64,000 nucleotides of DNA, taken from positions 62,001-126,000 of the forward strand of contig JAUIMC010000002.1 of NCBI GenBank assembly GCA_030433215.1, in the 5' to 3' direction. The notes under the pieces were generated by a model that was not told the DNA's origin, made no database searches, and saw only the letters and a list, made by a program, of their open reading frames with translations. Positions 1 to 7,226 of the stretch are shown here, one piece after another (position 1 is the stretch's first letter; every line of letters starts with the position of its first letter). A program made the position numbers and the translations under genes. This DNA comes from Alphaproteobacteria bacterium. GTDB lineage: Bacteria > Pseudomonadota > Alphaproteobacteria > Caulobacterales > Parvularculaceae.

Positions 1-1
1 C

Positions 2-58
2 CTGCGTTTCGTCGTCTGTCACGTCCTGCCCATCGACTGCGTCGGCGCGACCAATTAG
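2..58 (+). CDS. Possible 3' end of an upstream gene (secE expected)
   Basis: An open frame enters from the left edge and stops at TAG 56-58, 24 nt before the nusG start. Its 18 visible codons include a hydrophobic run (FVVCHVLPI). secE normally precedes nusG and SecE ends in a membrane segment, which is the only reason to suggest it. The residues themselves are not diagnostic, and the other two frames are also open over this short distance. Confidence 0.2.
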   Translation: MRFVVCHVLPIDCVGATN

Positions 59-82
59 CGATTGCAAGAACGGAACTCCGCT

Positions 83-616
83 ATGGCCAGCAACTGGTAT
101 ATCGTTCACGCCTATTCGAACTTCGAAAAGAAAGTCGCCGAGTCCATCCTCGCTTCCGCGAAGGAAAAGGGACTGGAGCATCTGATCGAGGAAGTTTTCG
201 TTCCCACGGAAGAAGTCACCGAGGTGCGCCGCGGCCGCAAGGTCAACACCGAGCGCCGCTTCTTTCCCGGTTACGTGCTCGTCAAGATGACGCTCAGCGA
301 TGAGACCTATCACCTGATCAAGGAGACGCCGAAAGTCACCGGCTTTCTGGGGTCGGGCAACAAGCCGATGCCGGTTCCGCAAAAGGAAGTGGACCGTATT
401 CGCGGCGTCATCGAAGAAGGCGAAGCCCGCCCGCGCTCGACCATCACCTTCGATATCGGCGAAAGCGTGCGCGTCATCGACGGGCCGTTTGCGTCCTTCT
501 CCGGCATTGTCGAGGAAGTCGACGAGGATACCGAGCGCGTCAAGGTGGCGGTCTCGATCTTCGGGCGCGCGACGCCGGTGGAGCTAGAGTTCACGCAGGT
601 CGAAAAAGGCGCCTAG
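83..616 (+). CDS. nusG: Transcription termination/antitermination factor NusG
   Basis: NusG binds RNA polymerase, keeps it processive and couples it to Rho or to ribosomes. The 177-residue product has the NGN domain in its first two thirds (NWYIVHAYSNFEKKV near the N-terminus, FFPGYVLVKM in the middle) and a C-terminal KOW domain (VRVIDGPFASFSGIVEEVD). I chose ATG 83, which gives the usual MASNWYIVHA-type start; an in-frame TTG at 62 would add seven residues. Unlike the usual secE-nusG-rplK-rplA order, no ribosomal protein gene follows: the next genes are on the other strand. Length and motifs are normal. Confidence 0.97.
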   Translation: MASNWYIVHAYSNFEKKVAESILASAKEKGLEHLIEEVFVPTEEVTEVRRGRKVNTERRFFPGYVLVKMTLSDETYHLIKETPKVTGFLGSGNKPMPVPQKEVDRIRGVIEEGEARPRSTITFDIGESVRVIDGPFASFSGIVEEVDEDTERVKVAVSIFGRATPVELEFTQVEKGA

Positions 617-640
617 GGCGCTTCGCCCTCGGTCCCTTTA
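616..640 (+). terminator. Possible weak terminator after nusG
   Basis: A short hairpin (GGGCG, loop ctt, CGCCC) begins at the last base of the nusG stop codon and is followed by a mixed C/T stretch rather than a clean T run. It could end nusG transcription, which would fit the absence of rplK downstream. The match is weak. Confidence 0.3.
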
Positions 641-651
641 TTCCGGCGAGG

Positions 652-951
652 CTATTGCTCTCGGCGCGTCGCGTCTTGCGGCGCCGGGTGCGCGGCCGGG
701 TCTGTGTCTTCAAAGGTTTCATGAAAACGCGGCGGCGAACGCCGGGCCGCAAGGCGGACCAGCTTGTCGAACCAGCGCCAGCGCCGGCGCATGGCGAGAA
801 TGAGCGGGCGCGCCGCCGGATTCGCTGCGGCGATCATGATGAGACCGAGCGCTGCGAAAACGACGCCGAGGGGCAGGGGCGAGATGGCGGCAATGACGCC
901 GTAGATCACCAGAATGGCCCCGGCGAGGGTCGTTGCGGCGCGGGCGAGCAT
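652..951 (-). CDS. Small membrane protein of unknown function
   Basis: The 99-residue product has two closely spaced hydrophobic segments (roughly residues 5-45: ATTLAGAILVIYGVIAAI and LGVVFAALGLIMIAA), then a basic stretch (MRRRWRWFDKLVRLAARR) and a polar tail. This predicts an inner-membrane protein with a cytoplasmic basic patch. It resembles short PGPGW-type transmembrane proteins only in general design, and no function can be assigned. The opposite strand is also open here, but its product is Arg/Gly-rich and without domains, so I take the minus-strand frame as real. Confidence 0.65.
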   Translation of the reverse strand: MLARAATTLAGAILVIYGVIAAISPLPLGVVFAALGLIMIAAANPAARPLILAMRRRWRWFDKLVRLAARRSPPRFHETFEDTDPAAHPAPQDATRREQ

Positions 952-1054
952 TGAAGGAAAGCTCCTTAAAAAAAGCGGACGGCAAAGCCGGAATGATCGC
1001 TGGAAGGTTACGCCGCGCCGGCGCGAAAGGCCATGTGGCGATCGGGCCGGGGCG

Positions 1055-1756
1055 TCACGCCGTCAGGCGCAGCTCGTGAAAATAGGCATAGTCGCCGGCG
1101 CAGGCCGCCGCGACCTCTTCCAGCTCCGGGCTCAGCGTCAGCGCGCGCTCTGTAAAGGGCTTGAAGCCGGTCGAGGCGTGCACCGCGTCATACCAGTGCT
1201 CGGCCCAGACGCCGTCGCTTGCCCGCTCGCCCGCTTTCCATGACAGCATGGCTTCGGTGAACGGCATGTCCAGCGCAGCGCATAGCGTGCGCAACATCGC
1301 GGCGGGCGCTTTCAGAATGTCGCCGGCGTCGACCACGGGGGCGGGCGATTGTTCATGCAGGCGGCGCTGGATCCGGTAGCTGTCGATGATCGGCCGCACA
1401 TCGTCATATTTGTTCTTGTAGGAGGCGACCATGGCGCGCGGATCGCGGATCAGGTGAAAGACCTTCGCGCCCTGAAGCCAGTTGAAATCCTCCGCGCCGG
1501 CGAAATGAAAGGCGATGTGTTTTTCAAAACGATAGGCGGCGTTTTCCGGCGGCGCAGTCAGGTCTGCGACCACATCGCCCCAATCCGTCGCCATGCTGGC
1601 GAGGATTTCCGCGCGCATGGGATGATCGGCCCCGCTCTTCTTCAGATACCAGCCATAGAACGGCTCGTCCCGGACCTCCGTGTCCGGACGGCTTTCAAAG
1701 CTGCGCATCATCGTCGTGGAGATGTTGCGCGGGCCGGAAAACATGGCGATCCGCAT
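1055..1756 (-). CDS. Sulfotransferase-like P-loop protein
   Basis: The 233-residue product starts MRIAMFSGPRNISTTMMRSF, the PAPS/phosphate-loop region of the sulfotransferase fold (SGPRNISTTMM), and contains the second signature around VFHLIRDPRAMVASYKNKY. This family is related to a P-loop domain that, from memory, is joined to a class IV aminotransferase domain in plant branched-chain aminotransferase-like proteins. Here a class IV aminotransferase gene lies about 1 kb upstream on the same strand, which supports a functional link. Substrate is unknown. It begins 8 bp after the stop of the membrane protein gene, so the two are probably co-transcribed. Confidence 0.8.
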   Translation of the reverse strand: MRIAMFSGPRNISTTMMRSFESRPDTEVRDEPFYGWYLKKSGADHPMRAEILASMATDWGDVVADLTAPPENAAYRFEKHIAFHFAGAEDFNWLQGAKVFHLIRDPRAMVASYKNKYDDVRPIIDSYRIQRRLHEQSPAPVVDAGDILKAPAAMLRTLCAALDMPFTEAMLSWKAGERASDGVWAEHWYDAVHASTGFKPFTERALTLSPELEEVAAACAGDYAYFHELRLTA

Positions 1757-1764
1757 GGGGAGCG

Positions 1765-2385
1765 TTATTCTCCGGGCGTTTCGGCGGCTTTCCTCTTGGC
1801 CAGCGCTTTCTGGACCGGTTCTTCGCCTTTATGATGCACCGGCTCGTCCTTTTGCAGAGAGCCGAGATCGACAGGCTCGTCTTTATCGGCTTTGCCGTCG
1901 GTCTTGCCGGCGGGCGCGGACACTTTCGGCGCCGGCTTCTTCTTGCGTTCGATGACGTAGGGCTCCGGTTCTTCGCCGGTATATTCGTCGATCATGCGGA
2001 TGATGTGGCGGGAGGAGGTGATGACTTCCTTGCCGGCGTCGCTTTTGCGCCGCGTGATCGCCGCCTGGTTTTCCATGGCCTGAATGGCGGCGTAGGCCTT
2101 GTTCGCCGCCGAGTGGAGATTTTCCAGGAGGTCGTCGAGCTTGGGATCGTCGCCCGAGAGTTTCTGCTCCGCGACCGACCGCAGGCGGACGATTTCGCCG
2201 CGCACTTCCTGATAGTGCTTGCGCAATTTGCGGTCGGCGAACCATGCCCCCATGACCGCGCCGAGCACAGCGCCCGCGAGCGCCGCCGCGGCTCCGATAA
2301 GAATGATATTCAACACCCCAAACGCCCCTTGATCGCCAATCCGTCCCCAATGGGGAAAGTCTCGCATTTTATGGGGATTTGACAA
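1765..2385 (-). CDS. Membrane-anchored coiled-coil protein, unknown function
   Basis: The product (up to 206 residues) has one strong membrane segment near residues 24-48 (VLNIILIGAAAALAGAVLGAVMG) followed by a charged helical region (about 50-145) likely to form a coiled coil, then a Lys/Pro/Glu-rich disordered tail with repeated KDEPV-like motifs. The start is uncertain: ATG 2385 is used, but later starts close to the membrane segment are possible because the first 20 residues are not conserved-looking. It lies between the sulfotransferase-like gene (8-bp gap) and the YjbR-type gene. No known family was recognised. Confidence 0.65.
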   Translation of the reverse strand: MSNPHKMRDFPHWGRIGDQGAFGVLNIILIGAAAALAGAVLGAVMGAWFADRKLRKHYQEVRGEIVRLRSVAEQKLSGDDPKLDDLLENLHSAANKAYAAIQAMENQAAITRRKSDAGKEVITSSRHIIRMIDEYTGEEPEPYVIERKKKPAPKVSAPAGKTDGKADKDEPVDLGSLQKDEPVHHKGEEPVQKALAKRKAAETPGE

Positions 2386-2409
2386 GACCGCGCGGGGCCG
2401 GGAGAGGGC

Positions 2410-2772
2410 TTATGAGCCCTCATCATAGGTTTTCAGGAGTTTTTTCGGCGCCTGCGCACGCCAGACGCGCAAGAGATTCGCCTCCGCCCAGCCCATGTCG
2501 AGGCGGTCGGGGCGCACAAGGACGAGCTTGTGATTCTTGTAGTGGTCGGTGAAGAAAAAGGTCTCGGGCTCCGTCTCCACAAGCATCTCGCGCTCCTCGA
2601 ACGGGACCTTGAAGACCGGGGCGTCCTCGGTGGGGCTCCAGAAGACCCAGAGCTTGCCATGGGCTTTGAGGCAGGGCTGGCCCCAGGAGACGGCTTCGGT
2701 GACGCCGGGAAGGCCGAGCGAAAGCGCGAAACTTTTCAGGTCCTCGTAGGTGACGCGCTTTCTTTTCGCCAT
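2410..2772 (-). CDS. MmcQ/YjbR family protein
   Basis: The 120-residue product has the compact YjbR/MmcQ (CyaY-like fold) pattern: an N-terminal helix (VTYEDLKSFALSLG), then LPGVTEAVSWGQPCLKAHGKLW, FKVPFEERE and a C-terminal helix with W-x-x-AxLLRVWRA. Members are described as putative DNA-binding proteins, but their role is poorly known. I chose ATG 2772 because AGG lies about 8 nt upstream; an in-frame TTG at 2778 would add two residues. It sits 33 bp after the aminotransferase stop, in the same orientation. Confidence 0.85.
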   Translation of the reverse strand: MAKRKRVTYEDLKSFALSLGLPGVTEAVSWGQPCLKAHGKLWVFWSPTEDAPVFKVPFEEREMLVETEPETFFFTDHYKNHKLVLVRPDRLDMGWAEANLLRVWRAQAPKKLLKTYDEGS

Positions 2773-2805
2773 GCTCAACCTGCCAAAAGTCAGTCCCCTG
2801 AAAAA

Positions 2806-3753
2806 TCAGTCGAAGGTCATGCGCCGTCCGTCCGCGATGTCTTTCGCCACGCGCTCTTTATAAAGCGCGCGCAGCCGCGAAACCATCGGGCCGGAGGCGC
2901 TCTTCAGGGTGCGGCCGTCGACATCGGCGACCGGCGTCAGCCCGGCGAAGGTGCCTGTGACGAAGGCTTCGTCGGCGTTATAGACATCGTGCAGCGAGAA
3001 ATTGCGTTCATGAACGGTCAGGCCGGCTTCGCGCGCGGTTTCGATGATGATCCTGCGGGTGATGCCGCCCAGACAGAAATCGCCGGTCGAGGTCCAGATC
3101 TCGCCATCCTTCACGATGAAGAAATGCGTGGAGTTGCAGGTGGCGACGAAGCCGTGCGGGTCGAGCATCAGCGCCTCGTCGGCGTCCGCTTTCGCCGCCT
3201 GGATGCAGGCCATGATGCAGTTGAGTTTGGAATGGGAATTGAGTTTCTGATCCTGCCCGTCGGGATAGCCGCGGCGCACATGCACGGTGAAGAGGCTGAG
3301 CCCCTTCGCGGCGGCGTCCGGGGAGGGCGTCTTGAACTCCGGAATGATGACGACGGTCGGCGGCGTCACGGTCGCGCGCGGGTCCTGATAGGGCGTCGCC
3401 TTGACCCCGCGCGAGGTCATCAGGCGGATATGAACGCCGTCATGAGCCTCATTGGCGTCGAGGCAGGCGTAGAGCCGTTCGGCGAATTGCGCTTTCGTCA
3501 GCGGGAATTCGTAATCGAGGGTTTTCGCGCCTTCATAGAGCCGCGTCAGGTGGCGGTCGAGAAACGCGATGACGCCTGTGCCGTCGGGGCCGGCATAGAC
3601 GCGCAATCCTTCCCAGACGCCGTCGCCGAGAACGAAGCCGGAATCGAAAACCGAAACCTTCGCTTCGGCGCGCGGGAACAGCTCGCCATTGACGTCGATG
3701 AGGATGCGCTCATTGCGCGGATCGGGCGTATAAGCATGGGTCGAATGGGTCAT
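2806..3753 (-). CDS. Class IV aminotransferase (BCAT/D-amino acid aminotransferase type)
   Basis: A 315-residue PLP enzyme of fold type IV, probably moving an amino group between an amino acid and a 2-oxo acid. Visible signatures are VFDSGFVLGDGVWEGLRVY (residues about 35-53), the likely PLP lysine in SHSKLN (Lys176), DEALMLDPHGFV (about 192-203) and FLGGITR-like CLGGITRR (about 228-234). The position that carries the Glu contacting the PLP ring nitrogen in BCAT and D-AAT seems to be Thr205 (VATCNSTHF). That departure suggests a distinct subfamily, so the substrate should not be read from the name. It is the first gene of a minus-strand group ending in the sulfotransferase-like protein. Confidence 0.88.
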   Translation of the reverse strand: MTHSTHAYTPDPRNERILIDVNGELFPRAEAKVSVFDSGFVLGDGVWEGLRVYAGPDGTGVIAFLDRHLTRLYEGAKTLDYEFPLTKAQFAERLYACLDANEAHDGVHIRLMTSRGVKATPYQDPRATVTPPTVVIIPEFKTPSPDAAAKGLSLFTVHVRRGYPDGQDQKLNSHSKLNCIMACIQAAKADADEALMLDPHGFVATCNSTHFFIVKDGEIWTSTGDFCLGGITRRIIIETAREAGLTVHERNFSLHDVYNADEAFVTGTFAGLTPVADVDGRTLKSASGPMVSRLRALYKERVAKDIADGRRMTFD

Positions 3754-4129
3754 GAGACCTTTATCGGACAGCCCGGGCCGCCGGGCAATCGGGGCGGTCT
3801 TTCAGGCTTGTCTTCCGCATGATAATTTGTTGCACAATTTATATTGTCGCAAATTATACATGCTGTATGCAGGGGGGCCGCGCCACTGAAAAATCTGAAA
3901 AACCGGCCCAAAAAACGCCGAAAACGCACAAATTTCGCGCGAACGAGACTTGTGCGTTTCCGTGATGCCTGACGCCTTTTCCCCCGCCGGTCTCTCCCAA
4001 CCGGCTGAAAGGCGCCAGTAGCGGCATTCTCCCAACAATGACCCTAAGTTATGCGGTCATTTGCGGGTGCTATAGGAAATATTGGCCGTCAGGAAATATT
4101 GGCCGTCTCGGCCCAAAACCCGCAATTTT
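3754..4129. other. Intergenic region without a convincing gene
   Basis: These 376 bp separate the aminotransferase start from the AraC regulator stop. The part nearest the aminotransferase (about 3815-3860) is AT-rich and probably holds its promoter. A minus-strand open frame at 3802-4038 gives a Cys/Arg/Trp-rich product without domains and is not called. A perfect 17-bp tandem duplication lies at 4074-4107. Nothing else was recognised. Confidence 0.6.
4074..4107. repeat. Perfect tandem duplication, 17 bp x 2
   Basis: The unit AGGAAATATTGGCCGTC occurs twice head to tail (4074-4090 and 4091-4107) with no mismatch. It lies 22 bp past the stop codon of the AraC-type gene. It may be a replication-slippage duplication; no function is evident. 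Confidence 0.9.
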
Positions 4130-4966
4130 TTAAAAGCTGGCCAGCGGCAAAGCCAGCGTCTGGGACCGCTGGCTCTGGATTTCGGTGATGAGCTGCGCCT
4201 GATTGCCCATGAACTGCTTCGGCGTCACGCCGATGAACGTCCTGAATTCCTTTGTGAAATGAGATTGATCGTAAAAAGCCTCGCCGGCTGCGGCGAGCCA
4301 GTCCGTTTCGCCCGCCCGGATCCGGTCGGCCGCCCGCAAGGCGCGATATTTGCGTTGCAGATATTTCGGCGACGCCCCGAAATAGAGTTTCGCAACGCGG
4401 TCCGTCTGGCGCCGCGAGACGTCCATCATTGAAATGAGCGTGTCGAGGTCGAGATCGTTCGGATCGAGCAGCCATTGCGCCAGCGCGTGCGGATAAGATG
4501 GCGCAGTACGCTGCGGCGCGCGCTTGGATAAAATTTGAGCGAAAAACCGGTCCGCCGCTATGGCCATCTCAGCGAGGCTCGAGGCGTTGCGCATTTCGTC
4601 GATGCTTGACCGCGCCACGCCGCCGGCGAAAGACGTCAGGTCGATCACCTGGTCCCTGGCTTCCTGGGCGCTCATGCCGCACAGCGCGACCCAGCCTTTC
4701 GGGCGGATGCCGACGCCGAAAACGCGGGTCCCGGCCTGCGCTTCCATACAGTAAGCGCTCATGGTCGGACCGATCAGAAAGGCCGAGGTCGTGTGACGCT
4801 TGCCGCCGTCCGGGGTGTGCAGAATGCCGCCGCCGCTCAGAATGACGCGAATATTGCCCATTTCCGCGCAAAGCGGCTGGATTGCCGGATTGTCCGTTGA
4901 AAAATAATAATAGGCGCGCACATGATCGCGAAGATCCGCTCGCGGCATGTAATATTCCAGCGCCAT
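4130..4966 (-). CDS. AraC family transcriptional regulator
   Basis: The 278-residue product has an N-terminal sensing domain (residues 1-150, MALEYYMPRADLRDHVRAYYYF, of the DUF6597 type found in AraC-like regulators) and a C-terminal AraC DNA-binding domain. The second helix-turn-helix is clear: FYDQSHFTKEFRTFIGVTPKQF (about residues 231-252). The first is around LDTLISMMDVSRRQTDRVAKLYFGASPKYLQRKYR. It presumably senses a small molecule and activates a nearby promoter; the target is unknown. It stands alone between two intergenic gaps. Confidence 0.9.
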   Translation of the reverse strand: MALEYYMPRADLRDHVRAYYYFSTDNPAIQPLCAEMGNIRVILSGGGILHTPDGGKRHTTSAFLIGPTMSAYCMEAQAGTRVFGVGIRPKGWVALCGMSAQEARDQVIDLTSFAGGVARSSIDEMRNASSLAEMAIAADRFFAQILSKRAPQRTAPSYPHALAQWLLDPNDLDLDTLISMMDVSRRQTDRVAKLYFGASPKYLQRKYRALRAADRIRAGETDWLAAAGEAFYDQSHFTKEFRTFIGVTPKQFMGNQAQLITEIQSQRSQTLALPLASF

Positions 4967-5060
4967 CGCCTTCGCCTTCCCCTGCGCGTCCCACCTGACG
5001 CGCTTCTACTGCGTTAATGCGCCCGCTTTACGGCGAAATTACGAAACGGGCGTTACATAT

Positions 5061-5540
5061 TCATTGCAGCGGCGGCATTTCCTCCATCGCCTCGCCAATC
5101 GCCTCCAGATATTCCGGATGCTCAGTCGCGAGTTTCTGCATGGCCATGCCGATGCGCATTTGCGGCTCTGTCAATTTGCTTGCCTGCGCCGCCATGACGG
5201 CGGCGAGTTTTGATTTATTCGTTTCTTTGAATTTCTCGGACAGAATTTCAAATTCATTGGTTGCTTCGGCGATTATTTGCGCCGCTGCTTGCGCGTCCGC
5301 TTCCGACTCCACGGCCTCAAGCGCATCCGCGACTCGCGTTAGGTGCGCGGCGTACACATCGACGGCCTGGTTCGCGGTCTCGGCTTCTTGCGCGCTGACC
5401 GTTTTGGCCTCGCCCGTCTTGCTCTCAGCGAGCTGTTTCGCGCTTGCCGTTTTCGCGTCGCTTTTGGGGTCTTCCCCGCCGCCGCAGGCCGCGGCGCCAG
5501 TCGCCGTCAAAACAAGCAATAGTTGCTTAAAAATATTCAT
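5061..5540 (-). CDS. Small lipoprotein, unknown function
   Basis: The 159-residue product starts with a lipoprotein signal peptide (MNIFKQLLLVLTATGAAAC, with Cys19 followed by Gly-Gly-Gly-Glu) and continues as an Ala/Glu/Lys-rich helical protein. This predicts a periplasmic lipid-anchored helical bundle. Asp is absent at the position after the Cys, so outer-membrane sorting is possible. No family was recognised. Base composition is slightly lower in GC than its neighbours. It is a single gene 41 bp upstream of the MBL hydrolase start. Confidence 0.75.
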   Translation of the reverse strand: MNIFKQLLLVLTATGAAACGGGEDPKSDAKTASAKQLAESKTGEAKTVSAQEAETANQAVDVYAAHLTRVADALEAVESEADAQAAAQIIAEATNEFEILSEKFKETNKSKLAAVMAAQASKLTEPQMRIGMAMQKLATEHPEYLEAIGEAMEEMPPLQ

Positions 5541-5580
5541 TCTCTCTCACCCCGTTTCGGCAATGAAAGCATAATATTCG

Positions 5581-6426
5581 TTATCGGTCATTTCCGTCGA
5601 CGGTCAAGCCGTCATAGGCAGGCTCGACCCCTTCGGGGAGCTTATTTTTCAGGGTTTCATAGTCCATATGGATGTGAAGATTAGTCAGAATACCCCTGTC
5701 CGGCCGGATGCGCGCCAGCCACTCCAGGGCGAGATCGAGATGGGCGTGTGTACGGTGGGGCTCATATTGCAGCGCATCGAGGATCCAGCATTTCACGCCG
5801 GCGAGGATCTCGAAGCTTTCGTCCGGTAGTCCGACAACGTCGCTGGAATAGGCCATGTCGCCGAAACGGAAACCGAGTGAATCGACATTGCCGTGATGCT
5901 GAAGGAAAGCGCTCACCAGGATTGGTCCGCTCGGTCCGTCTACGGAAAATTCATCGCCGCAGGGCGGCATGTCGCGTTTCTCGAGGATCGCCGGATAAAG
6001 GCTGCCCGGCGCCTGTTCAAAGCAGTAATCGAAGCGCTCCAGGAGCCGGCCCGCCGTGGCGTCGTCGATATAGACCGGGATGCGCCGGCGCATCTGCAAA
6101 GCAAGGACGCGCAGATCGTCGATGCCGTGGGTCTGGTCCGCATGGTCATGAGTGAACAGCACCGCATCGAGACGCGAGCAGCGCGCCGCCAGCAATTGCG
6201 CGCGCATGTCGGGCGACGTGTCCACGAGAATGGAGGTCACCTTGTCATGGGCGAAACCGTGTTCGGGATGTTCGCGCTGGACGAGGATCGAACAGCGCGT
6301 GCGGCGGTTCTTCGGCTCGGCCGGGTCGCATGCGCCCCAGTCGCCCGCCCCGTCCGGTCCGCCGAAACGCGGCACGCCGCCGGACGAGCCGGACCCCAGA
6401 ATGGTGATGCGCAAGCGCCCGGTCAT
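5581..6426 (-). CDS. MBL-fold metallo-hydrolase (PhnP-like)
   Basis: A 281-residue metallo-beta-lactamase-fold hydrolase. The metal-binding HxHxDH motif is seen as LFTHDHADQTHGIDDLR (about residues 91-107), and the N-terminus ITILGSGSSGGVPRFGG is typical of the PhnP/phosphoribosyl cyclic phosphodiesterase-like group. More His ligands appear in LQHHGNVDSLGFR and in HAHLDLALEWL. Its start overlaps the tatD stop by 4 bp (ATGA), so it is translated in the holB-tatD operon. Family members hydrolyse cyclic or phosphodiester bonds; the true substrate is not shown. Confidence 0.9.
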   Translation of the reverse strand: MTGRLRITILGSGSSGGVPRFGGPDGAGDWGACDPAEPKNRRTRCSILVQREHPEHGFAHDKVTSILVDTSPDMRAQLLAARCSRLDAVLFTHDHADQTHGIDDLRVLALQMRRRIPVYIDDATAGRLLERFDYCFEQAPGSLYPAILEKRDMPPCGDEFSVDGPSGPILVSAFLQHHGNVDSLGFRFGDMAYSSDVVGLPDESFEILAGVKCWILDALQYEPHRTHAHLDLALEWLARIRPDRGILTNLHIHMDYETLKNKLPEGVEPAYDGLTVDGNDR

Positions 6427-7226
6427 GACGCCTCTTTCGGCGGGCGCGCTTTTGAAAACAGGCGGAAGAAATTGTCCGTTGTGACGGCGGCGATGTCCTC
6501 GAGGCTCTTCCCTTTTATCTCCGCGAGCTTTTCAGCCACATGCACGACGTAAGCCGGCTCGTTGCGCCTTCCGCGCATGGGAACCGGCGCGAGATAAGGA
6601 CAGTCGGTCTCGATGATGATGCGCTCCAGCGGCGTCGCCTCGGCGACGGCGCGCACGTCGGCGGCGTTCTTGAAACTTATAATGCCGGAAAAGGAGACAT
6701 AGCCGCTGAGCTTAAGCGCCGCTTCGGCGAGGTCCGGCCCGCCCGTATAGCAATGGAGGAGGGGGACGAAGGCCCCTTCCCCATGGGCTTTTTCCAGTTC
6801 CGCGCGCATGAGGTCGTCGGCGTCGCGGGTATGGATGATCAGCGGCAGCCCGGTTTCCTGCGCCGCCGCGATATGGGCGCGGAAGACCGCTTCCTGCGCC
6901 GCGCGGTCGGAATATTCGTAATAGAAGTCGAGGCCGCATTCGCCGATGCCGACGACGTCTTCGTCAGCGGCCATCTCGATCAGGGTTTGCGCCGTCAGAT
7001 CGGCGTAGTCTTTCGCGTGATGAGGATGCACGCCGACGCTGCGCCAGATATCCGGATCGCTTGCGGCGATGGTCTTGATCGCGTCGGTCGAGGACAACTG
7101 GTCGGAAATGGTCAGCATGGTTCCAACGCCTGCCTCGCGCGCGCGCGTCATGACCTCGCCCAGATCCTCGGCGTATTTCTCCGAATGCAGATTAACGTGA
7201 CTGTCGACAAACATGGGATGCGCCAT
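6423..7226 (-). CDS. TatD family metal-dependent hydrolase
   Basis: A 267-residue TIM-barrel hydrolase of the TatD/YcfH family (3'-5' exonuclease activity is known for relatives). Seen are the N-terminal metal motif in MFVDSHVNLHSEKY, GVHPHHAKDY, the Glu metal ligand in VGIGECGLDFYY, FRAHIAAAQETGLPLIIHTRDAD, LLHCYTGG and the terminal ETDCPYLAPVPMRGRRNEPAYV. Start could be ATG 7226 or ATG 7214 (MFVDSH). It overlaps holB by one base and the MBL gene by four. In many alphaproteobacteria metG lies between holB and tatD; here it does not. Confidence 0.95.
   Translation of the reverse strand: MAHPMFVDSHVNLHSEKYAEDLGEVMTRAREAGVGTMLTISDQLSSTDAIKTIAASDPDIWRSVGVHPHHAKDYADLTAQTLIEMAADEDVVGIGECGLDFYYEYSDRAAQEAVFRAHIAAAQETGLPLIIHTRDADDLMRAELEKAHGEGAFVPLLHCYTGGPDLAEAALKLSGYVSFSGIISFKNAADVRAVAEATPLERIIIETDCPYLAPVPMRGRRNEPAYVVHVAEKLAEIKGKSLEDIAAVTTDNFFRLFSKARPPKEAS

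Noticed and set aside
2530-3822. Long plus-strand open frame (430 codons)
   Set aside because: It is antisense to the YjbR and aminotransferase genes, which have clear motifs; its product is Gly/Arg/Ala-rich without domains.
3802-4038. Possible 78-residue gene in the intergenic gap
   Set aside because: No ribosome site, no domain, biased composition.
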